Assembly (NCBI GenBank): GCA_021234155.1
Contig: JAJEKV010000222.1
Span: 62,001 to 126,000, forward strand
Source: Isoetes taiwanensis
Taxonomy: Eukaryota; Streptophyta; Lycopodiopsida; Isoetales; Isoetaceae
Length of the DNA stretch: 64,000 nt
Reading direction: 5' to 3'
Under the pieces are notes generated by a model. That model searched no databases. It saw only the letters and a list, made by a program, of their open reading frames with translations, and had not been told where the DNA came from. Every line of letters begins with the position of its first letter. The first letter of the stretch is position 1. Below are positions 1-11,400 of this stretch, in pieces. The position numbers and the translations under genes are program-made.

Positions 1-3000
1 ATCGGAATTTCCTTTGCGCTATAGGTTATAGTTAGCGCATGCATTTTTATTACCATAGTCATGAGCATAATACATCCTAAGAAATGTTAATGTTTTGTAG
101 GTATATTTTGTAACACTTTATTTTTCTTTGAAAGTTTAGTATGCATTACGCATTATTCAAATTATGATTTCACATGTTGGCTTCATTGAAGCATTTTTGT
201 TTCTATTTTGTTGTGGTGTATCGTCATCTTTGTTTTCTTCTTAGGGGAACCAATCTATTTCATCGTGGCCAGTCATTTTAGAGATAAAATAATGGATCTA
301 TTATTACGAAAGATTTTGTTTATCTAAATCTATTGTTTAAATTTGGCTCGGCTTAGCGTTTGTGGCTAGAGATGTTCCAATCCGGCTTATACTTGCAAAA
401 GTGAAGGAACTTTTTCTCCTGTTAGATACTCTATTTTGCTTTATGGGTTTATGGGGCCGGGCTTCAATGGTCGTATGGCTTCACAAATCTACATCCAATA
501 TTTGTCGGTAAGTCGCACATTTAACAGAGGTCTAGACAATTTAAGAATTTGTTTAGCTTGCAGCCAGCAATAGGTTAATGTCAATCCATTATTTTTACAT
601 TGGAATCCCAAGTATATGGTTGGTAGGCCAATGAAAATTCTAAGAAAGCTTTTAAATTTATTGGATGTGCTAATGATTATCAAACTTAAGTCATCATTGC
701 ACGCAATTCCAAAAAATGTCCTATATCCTTAGGTCTGCTGTCTGACGCCTCTACGCAAACACGCATTCTTAGCTAACATATCTGACTCCTACCTGCTCAG
801 TCTTGATTAAGTTTTTAGACAATTTCTGGAAGCTCAATAACGTTTCTTATTTCAGGTACATCCATACGTCATATAACTGATCCGAGATCCATATAAATGC
901 TCCAATTGCAATTACATTGCTTATTCATAAAAGCTCTCACTCATCCCTTCAGCAAAGAACTCATATCTTCTTCCTCAACTCGCAACTAGCTCTGCATAAG
1001 CTTTGCTACACGTTAAACGATTCTTCCGCAACAACCAGTTCTATTTACTATGACAAGATGACCATACCCCATATATTTCATGTCATTACCTGCAACTTAT
1101 CCTCCAATACACAAAAAGGAAATGTAGTGATGCAACCATCTCCCCATCACTTCAACTTTCTTTGTCACCAATCTCCTGCAGGTTTTTGATAATCTCTGCA
1201 CCTCTCATTACAACTTCACAGAGGAGTTTGCAGACTGGGAAAAAACAGTTCATCCAGATCAATTATTATTCACTTGAAGAACTTCAGAGGTAATGATTGT
1301 CAAGGTTTCTTCTGAAATTTGCAGCGATCAGATGCATATACATCCCATACATGACCAACTTCAACTGTCTATTTATAGCTTCGCTCTACAGCATCTTACA
1401 ATGTCACGCTCTTGGTATTTACCACGTGTCTACCCAACTCAATATATTTGTGTACATAACCAGCACTACCATTTGTATTCTTAGGTTTACTTGGCTCACT
1501 ATTCCCAAACGTCCTATTTATTTGCAGGTCTGCGGTATATTCTGACGCTGCACAAACCCAGTTGTAATTACACTTCATGCATAGATTTATCTGGCCAACA
1601 CTTGGTTTACATCTCTCTGCCTCTCATTTCTCAGCGAGATTTTACAGTCCGAGATTTGTGCTCTATCCTAAGACTACAGGGTTAATCATGTGCCCTCAAT
1701 GAAGATGCAAAAACTCTTATCGCCTTTGTCCATAACGTATACCTCAGTGAAGATACAAAAACTCTTATGCGATTAACATTGCTCGAAATCGATCTTTGAA
1801 TATTAAAGTCGCCAGTCTGTTATTCCAGCTATCCGTATATCCCATCTTTCAGCTGACATACTGAGGTCCATGTTCAATCTACATAAACGAGCATCAACAA
1901 GGTATTTACTCCATTGTCCATTCATGATTACTGCAACTAATTTGTCCTCATAATTCAGCACAACTTATTGTTTGAACTCCAAGCATATGTGTCTCTTCTG
2001 CAGGTCAATCATCATTAGTTTGGGAATTTCATGCTATTTTCCTCATCTCTTTCTATTGGAACACTGCATGTTTTAACAGAACAATTACCTTCTTGAAACG
2101 CAGTCTTCCATAGTGTATTGCAATAATATAGCAAGAGTCTAGAGGTAAGAAAATCGTATCAATTTCTTCATCTAACTTCGTAAATTTCTATACTGACGGC
2201 TAACTTCTTCATCATCGTCCATATCTCAGCTATGATTGTCACAGAATACCAAGTTCAAGTCAATCCCTATCTGCCGACACCAATCCATGAAGGCAAAGCC
2301 ATGAATATCTTCTTTCTTGAGTCCCTATTTCATCAGAAGTTGCAGATACTAATGTTGCATTACACATATTATCCTTCCCGAAGATTCGAGATGCCTTGCT
2401 CTATCGCAACAATGAATATGCATATTGGAATTCTTTCATGAAATTATAGTCTGTCAATCACATATTACCAAACTATTCATTCACATGGGCAATCTACAAA
2501 TGATTCAGAATGCAGATTGCATTAGATGCAAGAAAAAAAGCAATTGACATTCTCTTTGGGGTTCAAAGTTACTTTCCAGCTGTATTGACACATTGCACTT
2601 CAAGGGTTTCAATTCTCACATCTCCTATATTAGTGCCAATGTTGCATTCTCCCATTGCACTTGACGCTTTCAAGTGCGGCATCTCTAATATTAGTGCTGA
2701 TATTATCCAATTGGTTAACATTATCAAATTAGTCTCTACATACTAGCATGTCAAAATCTTTAAATAAAGACTACAATGCAACTTCACCTTTCCAAAAACT
2801 ACACCTTAGAACATCACCAACATTTTACTTCTTCGTACCGTAACACAAGCTCTAGGATCACCAACACACAGGTGCAATCAATCAGTATCTCGCCTATCAC
2901 TTCACTCAAACTCTACAAAATCTTCTAGGTTCCTTGCATGCTCCACTTCACAATGTTTATAGCGATATCAACATGCGCTTCTCTTTTATTATACTAGCAT

Positions 3001-3548
3001 AACCAATTCTACATGCTTCTTTCCCTCTCAAAACATTGTCAATACCAACCATTCCAAGAACATAGTCCTTTATAATATACGGGCATCTTCTTGCAAACAT
3101 GAGACTTTAACTACGACTACAAAGGATCGATACAATTTCAGATGCCGCTACATACACTTATAACTATACTTTTGCTACTTACAATGTCACTAACCTTCAT
3201 GTTATTTATATCATCAAGGTAATATCCTAAACAATACCGACCACACGCCTCACACACATTATCCCGACGTCATAGATTGCATTGCTCTTTAAACTGCCAC
3301 CCCTTAGCACCATCTATGAAACAATATGAATATTACCCCCATACTTATACATTGTTTTCAGAATGAGCAATCGTACAATAGCTCAACCACAAATCAACAA
3401 ATCACATCCTCACAAATGTGAATTCCAATTCATCTCAACTACTTGCATATCAAAACACAACAAAATGCAAGTATCTGTACATAATCCAACAAAAAACATT
3501 GATTGTTCTACCCAACCATCACAGGACCATCTCTTCAAATCTTCAAAA
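1..3548. other. AT-rich non-coding stretch upstream of a Helitron end
   Basis: No reading frame here has protein-like composition; the open frames are short and match nothing I recognise. Short near-repeats occur, for example a phrase with 'gatacaaaaactcttatgcg' near 1,750-1,772 that repeats a diverged copy about 50 bases earlier. Because the stretch runs into a Helitron-type 3' terminus at 3,549-3,577, at least its right part is probably the body of a non-autonomous Helitron. I could not identify the 5' terminus. Confidence 0.5.
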
Positions 3549-3577
3549 GCCCGGCAATGCCGGGCACCATAACTAGT
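3549..3577 (+). mobile_element. Helitron 3' terminus (hairpin plus CTAG|T)
   Basis: The 17-base hairpin GCCCGGC-AAT-GCCGGGC is followed 7 bases later by CTAG and then T. This is the 3' end structure expected of a Helitron: a GC-rich hairpin shortly before CTRR, with insertion between A and T. The same trailer (ACCATWACTAGT) follows hairpins at 33,563-33,590 and, reversed, at 17,176-17,198. A close variant is at 21,179-21,206. One related family is therefore present several times. Confidence 0.65.
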
Positions 3578-3787
3578 TATTAATAAGAATGACTCGTATT
3601 TGAGCAGTTTGTTGTATCGATTGGTAATTAATGTTTCGTATTGACGTGTCCTGATTACATGCATGGAGTTTACGTCTGAAATGTGTTTTTGCAGTTGCTT
3701 AAGTTTGCAACTTGGCAATTCGTTTGTATATGCTTGATTTTTTGTAGCTTCAATCTCCGCATATTAAACACATGCAATTTCTCACGC

Positions 3788-4536
3788 ATGGTCAACAATC
3801 GCACATCAGGTAGTGGAGTCAATAATGAAGATCCTAGCAACGATGGTCAGCCAATTCCCCTTGGAGACTTTGATCTCGACGCAGTACTTATGGGACTTGT
3901 GGATGATAGAAGTACTCGTGCTGGGCTATATGCTTGCAAGGTCGAAGAACAGAGCCGCGAGATATGCAGACTGCAGGATATCATGGCAATTGCTGGAAAG
4001 GCTGGAGCCAAGCCTATTGACCTCCAAGAGGTTGCACTCCTGGGAGGCCCATGGAATCGATCAGGTGCAGCTGATATGGAGGAGGTTTACGACACGTCAT
4101 CAAGGAGGTATTTAAAGGTGCAGCTGATATGGAGGAGGTTCACGACATGTCATCAAGGAGGTATTTAAATGGGACTGGTCGATGACTAGCAGATCAAGGT
4201 ATAAAGTTAGCTGCACAGTACCTGAAGTTGCAAAGAAGGCAATTCCCAAGTTCATACAGGTTCACGGCTATGTATAAAGAACTTGAGATGCCGAAGAACT
4301 TCTGCAAGCAGGTGTACCACGAGATCGTCAATCGCCAGTGTCAATTACGCTTCCATCCTGGTAAAAGAGTTGCTCGGGAACCAGAAGATGGACCCACTGA
4401 GCAAGATGGCATTGAAAACCCTACAACTACCTATTTGGTACCTGACATCTTGCGCCACCTTCAAGCAGCTAATATTGCAGGCCATGGGGCCATAAACGAG
4501 GCAATCGATCTAGAGGCTAACCTGCACACCAAAAGG
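3788..4536 (+). pseudogene. Unrecognised broken protein gene
   Basis: A reading frame opens at ATG 3,788 (MVNNRTSGSG...) and runs about 126 codons with ordinary mixed composition, including an acidic stretch (DFDLDAVLMGLVDD). It stops inside a tandemly duplicated 53-base segment. A second frame (from 4,228) continues with protein-like sequence containing 'ELEMPKNFCKQVYHEIVNR' and runs to about 4,536, where homology with element copy B begins. A frameshift or lost intron separates the two parts. I do not recognise the product. It lies between a Helitron terminus and element copy A, so it could be an element gene or a captured host fragment. Confidence 0.35.
4063..4168 (+). repeat. 53-bp tandem duplication inside the broken gene
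   Basis: Units 4,063-4,115 and 4,116-4,168 begin aggtgcagctgatatggagg and differ at only a few bases. 53 is not a multiple of 3, so the duplication itself shifts the reading frame. Confidence 0.85.
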
Positions 4537-4738
4537 GAAACCATCATTCAATTAAATTGGGTTTATGTCTTAATTTTGGGACAAATTTCATATTGCATGT
4601 TTTTAGTAGCATATTCAAATTCACACATTTCACCTCAAAATTATGAAAACGTAATATCATATTATTTACAAAATAGTCAATATTTCACAATATAGCACCA
4701 TATCATAAAAACGTGATAACAAAAATTTACATAGTTAT

Positions 4739-7690
4739 TCAACTTTCTTCAAGCACCCCCAATGATATCATAGCCTTCTTCCCGACATCCCGAGGTATTG
4801 TAATTCTCGTGATTTCTAGCCGAATAGTGTTTGGAGTCCATGAGTACAAAACACTTTCATAGTCTAGCCAAAGATCGAGGATCACTTTGATTTCTCCTCC
4901 ATTTCTTTGTCCAACAACAGTACCTTTCTTTTTATCCGACACGTTGGTCAACTCGATGTAATCGACACCACCATTCCACCCGCACATGGTTGAAGTTAAT
5001 ATTACCTTCTTCTTTGCAAATATCGAGATAGTGAACCCCAACCATTAACCGGATATGTATCTAAATCGATGGCTTTACTACCACAAATTGGTGGCATTCC
5101 AAGTCGATTGGAAGGTTCATAAGCATCCATGCCTAGAAACTTTGGCCTATTGTTCTTAGGACCAACATAGTGTTTGTCGGAAGGAGGAGGAGCATATTGT
5201 TATGAATGCTACTTACGGTGTCATCAAAATCCTCAAGACCGCTAAGGTCTTCCACCTAGTTTTAGGCAACCACCCTTCTTTCAATTCATCCGAGGATGTG
5301 TCTATCTCCCCAAGCGGGTTAATCACCTTCTTCCAAAGAAGCCACCAAGGCACGGTTGGTGTCATCCGGATTGGTTTGCCAATGCTTTATATAGTCTTGG
5401 ATTCCTTCCTTAGTCAATCCCAATTGCTTCACTTCTTCAAGAGGGTTTTAAAGCTTTTGGTTGACCTAGAGGTATCATAGGCTTGCCATTCTCATCTCAC
5501 GCCATATTTCCTCCCCTCCTCTCCACTCATCCTCTCCAAGGTCTCATCTTCCATTGGAAGATTGGAATCCCATCTCTCACCCAAAAAGTGAACCGCAGAG
5601 GCACGGAATGACCTTCAAGATCCAATGTATAACCATCCACAAAGCTCTTCCAATCGGCACTTCTTCTATGAGAGAAGCTATAGGGTTTGGAGTAGTGCAT
5701 TCATGCAAGATTTCCATTAGCCTAGGAAAGTTGGTCACTTGTTTCTTTGCTTCAAAAGATACAACTATATTTGCCAAATAATGCATCCACATCCTCATGG
5801 GTATGCCAGGGCATAAGAAACCCTAAATTAACTCTTTCAAATATCCCCACAAATAAGTAAGTAGGATAGGAAAGAAAAACATCCACTGTTCTTATTTTGG
5901 CCAAAGACAATTATCAAGTTGCAAGAGAAACCTTTTGGGTAGATCTTGAGGTTTAGCACGTGAAGTTGAAGCTCCAACATGTTCATTAGACCCATGCTTC
6001 CTAAACCTTGCCTTCTTGAACTTTTCAATATTGTTAGGGTTTCCATCTAACAATGCTCTATGTAGTGCCTCGGCTAGTCAGAAGGTCCGGAGGTGACCAT
6101 TGTATCCATTTTCATAGTTTCTCAAACACCTCATGATACTCCCAATATGAAAATGGACCATCACTCCACAACTCCAAACTAAAATGGCCATAGTAGGTTT
6201 GATTACGCCCATGCAAGATTGCCCTGATCATTGAGATCTGTAAAGGGTATGATCTTCCACATGACTTTGGTATGTACTTGAATTGTGGAAGACAAGTCTT
6301 TTGCTGGTCCATCTTGTCATGTATAATACATAAATAGTTATTGGGTTCCAATGCGGATAAAGTCCTCCACATCCAATAACATGATCTACATGATAGTTGG
6401 TCAGTCATATGGTCCTTCATATGCTCCCTTATCCTAGCCCTTTGACTAGGTTGCACAGATCTTATCAAGAGTCTCCTTCAACTTAGCACATAAATTGCAC
6501 TTTGCAAAGTTGTTTGAAGTTGCTATGGTGACATGATTGAAATGCTTCTTCCATAACCTACTAAAGCTAGGTTGGGATATTGGAAGAATTCCCAATTCTC
6601 AAGTAGGGAATTCACTTCTTCCAAAATACTCTTTTTGAGTACAATGTGATGGCAACCTTTTCTCAACAACTGCTCTTCCCTTTTCATCCCTTCGCTTTTG
6701 TGTGGCATAGACTCGCATTGAAATCAATATATTTTTCAAATATCTCCCCGGCAGCCAAGGTCCTAGCCGTTGGTCTCAACAAACCATTATTTCCATGTAA
6801 AGCAATCCCTGTTCCCACTTTTTTTTTGCCAATTATGCCATGAAGAAGTTGGAATTGCATGGATACTCTGCCATGCTTTTGCACATATCCATTTGCCTAG
6901 CAAAGGGTATCTTTTTTCTGTTTGGGTTTCTTTCATCTTGAAGTGCATGCTCAAGATTGTGTACATGTAGGTCCTCCTCTCATCAACGGTGTACTCTTGA
7001 AAAGTGGCTCTTGCTTCCACCAATTGTTCTATTGTGAAGAATTGCATACAATCACTCCAACAACAACTGAGCCCCTAACCTTCACCATTGTCTCACGTTT
7101 GGTGTCACTAATCAACTTGGCTCTTTTGCTAGGATAATGTCCTGCAACCGATACTTCTCCCCTTTTGCCTAGGTTTAGAGTTCCAATCGCCAATGGATCA
7201 ATATCAAGACAATCATTGTCCCCAACAACCTCGTGCTCTGGAAAAATATAATCCTCCACAAATTGAACACTACTTATAGGCCTATGCCATGATGCAAGGA
7301 ACCTCCAATTGCTTGACACAACCAAAACATTCCTTGTCACCCAAACCTTTACCTTTCCAGGTTGTCTTCCAACATCGAAATTGCAATACCAATATTGTCT
7401 TCCCCCCTAGCCTTTCATCATTAACTTGACTTGACCAGGGATCGCTAGCACAATGACTCCTTGGCCTACTATTTCCTTGTTGCACTTGTGCATGATTCTC
7501 ACCTTCTTGTTCCTCCATTGCACCCTACTATAGAGGACTAATTGTTTTTCTTCAACATTCTTGCTAGGAGTTGGTTTTTCATTGATATTGCTCTTTTCAC
7601 CATCTTGAGTTGAGGGGCACCATTGACCTAGACAAATTGCACCCTTTTTAGTCAATGAGTAAGAAAAATTATTACACCATAAGATAAAAA
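4739..7690 (-). pseudogene. Transposase-like gene (HDKMDQ.KT / HTHEDVD family), broken, copy A
   Basis: Read on the minus strand, the segments in order are: a charged N-terminal part (about 7,690-7,400); a region with GLGDKECFGCVKQLEVP (about 7,350); EYTVDERRTYMYTILSMHF (near 7,000); 'IPTSSW' followed in another frame by HGNNGLLRPTARTLAAGEIF (about 6,880-6,730); CIIHDKMDQQKTCLPQF (about 6,335-6,285); FGQNKN (about 5,900); ERVNLGFLMPWHTHEDVDALFG (about 5,833-5,768); and a C-terminal domain (5,041-4,739). Strings of the type D-x-MDQxKT-x-LP and HTHEDxD are hallmarks, as I recall, of a widespread family of uncharacterised transposase-like proteins with acidic catalytic-type residues. Several frameshifts and stops break the frame. 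The homologue in copy B retains the same motif order. Confidence 0.6.
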
Positions 7691-7699
7691 AAAAATGCA

Positions 7700-8029
7700 C
7701 GCATATTTATGGAATATGTAGAGGTAAATCAAATTTTTTAAAAGCAAGAAATTCCTTGGAAATAGGTTTAATATAATAATAACAATAAATGAAACTAAAT
7801 CATTTAAAACAAGAATTTTCATGGCAACAACAAGGAAATGACATTTATATAAATATATCCAAATTTTAATTATCAAAATTTGGATATATGATTACTAAAA
7901 AGACATATAACTAATAGACGTGAGAATTTATTATCCATAATAATATACCCTAGATAATATAGTCGGGAATTTCAGATGCCGGGCGTGTTATTTGAGGCAA
8001 TAAATTATTCACGCTAATTTCTAATTAAC
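7700..8029. other. AT-rich intergenic region between divergent genes of copy A
   Basis: Very AT-rich, with no gene. It lies between the 5' end of the minus-strand transposase-like gene and the TATA box of the plus-strand small gene, so it probably holds both promoters. An inverted repeat of 'ccaaattttaattatcaaaa' type surrounds about 7,857-7,885. Confidence 0.4.
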
Positions 8030-8042
8030 CCTATATAAATCC
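7977..8042 (+). promoter_or_regulatory. Palindrome plus TATA box, first copy
   Basis: A GCCGGGCGTG motif (7,978-7,987) is followed by 'aataaattattcacgct' and then, about 45 bases on, by CCTATATAAATCC (8,030-8,042). The start codon of the next frame lies 43 bases downstream, which is plausible for a TATA-driven transcript. The same arrangement recurs at 9,181-9,252. Confidence 0.5.
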
Positions 8043-8084
8043 GGTTCACGCCTCAAGACCATTACGTCCCAATTTTTTTTCGCC

Positions 8085-8373
8085 ATGAAGCTGCTCAAAG
8101 CCACTTTCGAACTTCATGAAGAACCGAGGTCTCGTCAAAGAGACGTCGGGTTGAAGAACTCTCTCTTCCCCGCCATCGATTTCCTTGCCCAATTCTCTCC
8201 TCGATTCCGATTCGGAGGATGATTCTGATTTCGAGATGGAAGAGGAGGAGTTGAGCTCCTCTCACTCAAACCTCTCGATCAAGAGGAGGAAGAGGAGGAA
8301 GAGGAGGAGTTGGAGGAAGAGGAGGAGATGTCCTCCCAAGAGCATGAAATCAGCTCGCCTGGGGTTGGCTTGA
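8085..8373 (+). CDS. Small acidic-then-basic protein, two overlapping frames
   Basis: The first ATG after the TATA box (8,085) opens a 45-codon frame (MKLLKATFELHEEP...). The frame that overlaps it from 8,185 continues with DSDSEDDSDFEMEEEEL followed by a strongly basic KRRKRRKRR tract and stops at 8,373. The acidic block followed by a basic nuclear-localisation-like block looks like a nuclear protein. A +1 shift near 8,200 would join both into one product of about 95 residues, so copy A may carry a frameshift. The purine-rich repeats make spurious coding possible, and no domain is recognised. Confidence 0.3.
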
Positions 8374-9180
8374 CCAAAAAAAGTAGAATGAAATCTCAAG
8401 AGGAGGAGGAGGAAGAGGAGGAGGAGGAGGAGGGGGAGGAAGAGGATGAGGAGGAAGGTCGAGAATTGACCAGTTTTAGAATGGCTTAGAGATGAGCGGG
8501 TTTGCATGTCTGTTTTTATTTTTTTTTTTCACCTTTCTTTCTTTTCTAACACCTTTCTTCCTTCTTTGTTGCGAGACGTGGAAGATCAATGATGCATCCC
8601 GAGGCGGCCCCTTTTTTTTTTTTTTTTTTTGGTTGCTTTGGACTTTGGACACGCACTCCCAGGGCATTTTTTTCCCTGTAATTTTGTGAAAAGCCTTCGG
8701 GCATCCGTAGACATTCTCCTCTTATGAATGAAATCAAAACGGTTTGGTCATAAAATTTTTCTTCAATGTGTTCTTGAGCAGTTTTTACAGACATAAAATT
8801 ATTTGAATTAAATCCAACTGCTTTTCTCCAATTATTTTGTCTCCAAGTCTGTTATCTCTAAAATTTTGTATCTGCAAATTTTGTCTCAACAAAGTCTCTC
8901 GAACACTATAAATCAACCACATGAGAAATCTCTAATTTCATCCACAAGAACCATAGGAAATTTTCCTATAATGACCTAAAACAATTCCCCAACCTTACAA
9001 GTCATTTTTTAGCCTTCATAATTTTGCCTTTAAAATCATTTTTTAATGTAGCCTATATAAAATTTCTAAATTCTATTTTTCGAATGCAATAAATGGAATA
9101 AAATGTCGTGAGAATTTATTGCATGAAATGCAATATTCTCCATATATACCATATACATGTCATGTCCAAGGGAAGAATCA
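8374..9180. other. Non-coding: GGA-rich tract and homopolymer runs
   Basis: 8,397-8,460 is a nearly pure (GGA)n-type purine tract and 8,612-8,631 is a run of about 20 T. The rest is AT-rich without a convincing reading frame. Confidence 0.5.
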
Positions 9181-9252
9181 GACGCCAGCGTGTTAATTCA
9201 AGCAATCAATTATTCACGCTTAACTTTTTTCTAATTGTGCCTATATAAATCC
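9181..9252 (+). promoter_or_regulatory. Palindrome plus TATA box, second copy
   Basis: GACGCCAGCGTGTTAATT (9,181-9,198) is followed by aagcaatcaattattcacgc and CCTATATAAATCC (9,240-9,252). It aligns base for base with much of 7,977-8,042. The downstream frame (from 9,235) is not convincing as a gene, so this may drive a non-coding or lost gene. Confidence 0.45.
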
Positions 9253-9863
9253 ATTTTACGCTCTCAAAGTTCCTACATTTTCTTCCTTCCTTCATACGAT
9301 TTGCGGTTGGGCGTCGTGTTTGGATCCGCCAATTCCGAAATCTTGGTGAGCAGATTTATATTCATCAATGTTAGATGTTTGGTTTTCGCAATTCCTAACT
9401 CACTAAAAGACTCCGCCTTTTGTTCAGAGCATCCTAGAAGAGGAAATCGGAGACTCGAATTAAAATCAAAAGCAGAGGACTAAGGTCTGCTTAATCAAAA
9501 AGCCTCGAATTAAAACCACAAGCATAGTCCTCCGTTCTTGAATCCTTCCAACCCTCTAACTCAAGGTTAGTTTTCATTTAGTTTTTAAGTTGCATCTCAA
9601 TATGTGTTTAATCCAAGAAGACAAGCTTTTGCATTTGCTCGAGGCAGGAAGATGATGTTTATGAAAACCAGAATAGTTTTTTATAAACTTCATCCGCTTG
9701 TTTTGTTTCAGTAAATTCTTGAGTTTCTCTTCCCGAATTAATCATGCTATTGCATGCAAGTTTCTATTATGAATAAGTGTAGTAGAAAGCATTAGAAAAA
9801 TCGAAAAGATAATATTTGAAACACTAAGCGTGTTTTATGGTAACCTTAGCCTTCAACATGAAT

Positions 9864-10115
9864 ACACGCCGGCGTGCATTCGCCAAGCGTGTAAATAATT
9901 GCTCGGCCTTTATCTATTTACTTATCTATCCGCATGCGGCTTTTTTCTCCTCCTCCTGAATGCACCCGGCGTGTATAGTTTTTCCTATATAGCAAGTTTA
10001 CGGCCGGCGTGCAAACAATTGTATCCCTACTTTCAACTTTTACGCTTTAAACACGCAAGGCGTGTCTCTTAGTTTCTAAGTTTATAAATAAATAAATATA
10101 ACACGCCAGGCGCGG
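9864..10115. repeat. Cluster of ACGCC.GGCGT palindromes (copy A, cluster 1)
   Basis: Six motifs in 250 bases: ACACGCCGGCGTGCA (9,864-9,878), CGCCAAGCGTG (9,881-9,891), CACCCGGCGTGTA (9,963-9,975), CGGCCGGCGTGC (10,001-10,012), AACACGCAAGGCGTGTC (10,050-10,066) and ACACGCCAGGCGCGG (10,101-10,115). All share an inverted ACGCC/GGCGT core in otherwise AT-rich DNA. They sit directly upstream of the 10,142 reading frame, which suggests binding sites for a dimeric protein. Confidence 0.6.
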
Positions 10116-10141
10116 AATAACGATACTCCGCTCACTTCCTA

Positions 10142-10804
10142 TTGATAGATGCGGGTTACATTAATCACCCGGTTGGTGACGAAGATGGATTGGAATTACA
10201 TTTGGGCCAGCAATCACCACGCCCAGCTCGATTTGGCTCCAATCTCGGTCGGTTGAACGCAGCCGAGCACCGTCCGTTGGAGCACCAGTCTTGCAACCCC
10301 GAGTACTTGGATCAAGTAATGATGATGGCGCAGAGGCAGGCAATGATAGATCTAGGCTCGGGGCCCTTGCAATCGCACGCGGAGGTGGCCCTCTTATCTA
10401 ATCACTGGTGAATGCAAGACATGCATTTATCGAGAGTGAATCTCGTGATCCGCCATTTCGAGATTCAAAATGAGGAGCTGCGTTTCTTAGTGGTTAGCCT
10501 CTATGCCCGGATGCCCCAAACACCTAACCACTACTACAGCGGTATAATGATGCAATGGAGATGGCTCAACCAATGGAACCACTACTGCGAGGCGCTATAC
10601 GATGCATTGGAGGTTCAACAGAGCAAAGGGGAGGGAGCAGGGAGGGAGGGAGCGAGAGCGGGAGCAAGAGGTGGAGGTGGAGCAAAGGGGGTGGTGGAGC
10701 CTAGAGCCGGTGTTTTTCTTTGGGGTTTTACAGAAGAATTCACTATGCCCTGCAATGGAAATGGGAATATCGATAGCCCGGCTACCAAAGAGGACCGGGC
10801 TTGA
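10142..10804 (+). pseudogene. Unknown element protein with one in-frame stop
   Basis: One frame runs 220 codons from ATG 10,142 with a single TGA at 10,409-10,411, followed directly by an in-frame ATG. The N-terminal half is unremarkable. The second half contains SRVNLVIRHFEI, LRFLVVSLYARMP and WRWLNQWNHYCEALYDAL, which look like folded protein, then a Gly/Arg-rich tail (GAGREGARAGARGGGG). Its position matches that of the 123-aa genes of copy B (between the palindrome cluster and the minus-strand gene). There is faint similarity (H-SRV-IR-L-LV-MP), so it may be a distant paralogue. Function is unknown. Confidence 0.4.
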
Positions 10805-10921
10805 GATAGTCCGGGATTTTGTCCGGTTTATCCGGTTTATCCAGATTATATACAATTGTAATCTTTTTCCAATGAATACAACAAATTTTGTCTACTTCTA
10901 TATTTCTACAATGTAATACAT

Positions 10922-11250
10922 GTTACATACCTTTTTAAGCGGTTTCTTGGCCATGCAACAAATGTTCCAACACTTTCTCCAATCATCCCACCGGGTGTCT
11001 GCGAGGTAAAGCTTCATCCATAGCGCAGAAGATTAATCATCGTAACTCCGGGACATACTTATCCCTCGAGCCGAATTCCATGACAGGTTCTGATGGATCG
11101 ATAGAGTCGATCTTGCATAATCCTACTTTTTTTTTAGATTTGTAGTTAACATGAAACATTCATCTTCGACATCGGCAGAAAAATTGCTATTCGCATTACA
11201 CCTACTATTGGAAATTAATGTTCAAGCTATTGGAATGAGATGAGTACCAG
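10922..11250 (-). pseudogene. Minus-strand gene of unknown function, copy A (degenerate)
   Basis: Homologous to the intact exon at 61,707-61,919. Conserved pieces on the minus strand are GLCKIDSID (about 11,130-11,100), DEALPRRHPVG (about 11,015-10,985) and the exon end before a GTATGT donor (about 10,930). Stops interrupt the frame. It is divergently oriented to the RGG gene starting at 11,611. Confidence 0.45.
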
Positions 11251-11374
11251 AATTCTCAGAGCCATTCTTGAGAAGCTGATTTGTGTCTCCCGTCGATTTG
11301 AGAAGTCAAGGCGCTATGGAAACTCTGGCGGTGGGGAAAATTCGAATTAGAAGAAAGATTAGGTTAACTACGTT

Positions 11375-11400
11375 TAGGCGGGATAAATTTGGCGGGATAC
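11375..11400. promoter_or_regulatory. GGCGGGA motifs in a divergent promoter, copy A
   Basis: TAGGCGGGATAAATT (11,375-11,389) is immediately followed by TGGCGGGATA. The identical 15-base string occurs at 62,312-62,326 in the same divergent interval of copy B. TTTGGCGGGA resembles the consensus site of plant E2F/DP factors, which act at S phase. Conservation between diverged copies argues for function; the factor assignment is inference. Confidence 0.4.

Noticed and set aside
917-1189. Open frames of 60-90 codons in the first 3.4 kb
   Set aside because: Length expected by chance in this composition, overlapping in several frames, no domain or conserved start context.
8262-8507. Leu/Phe-rich minus-strand frame
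   Set aside because: Shadow of the GGA-rich purine tract on the other strand.
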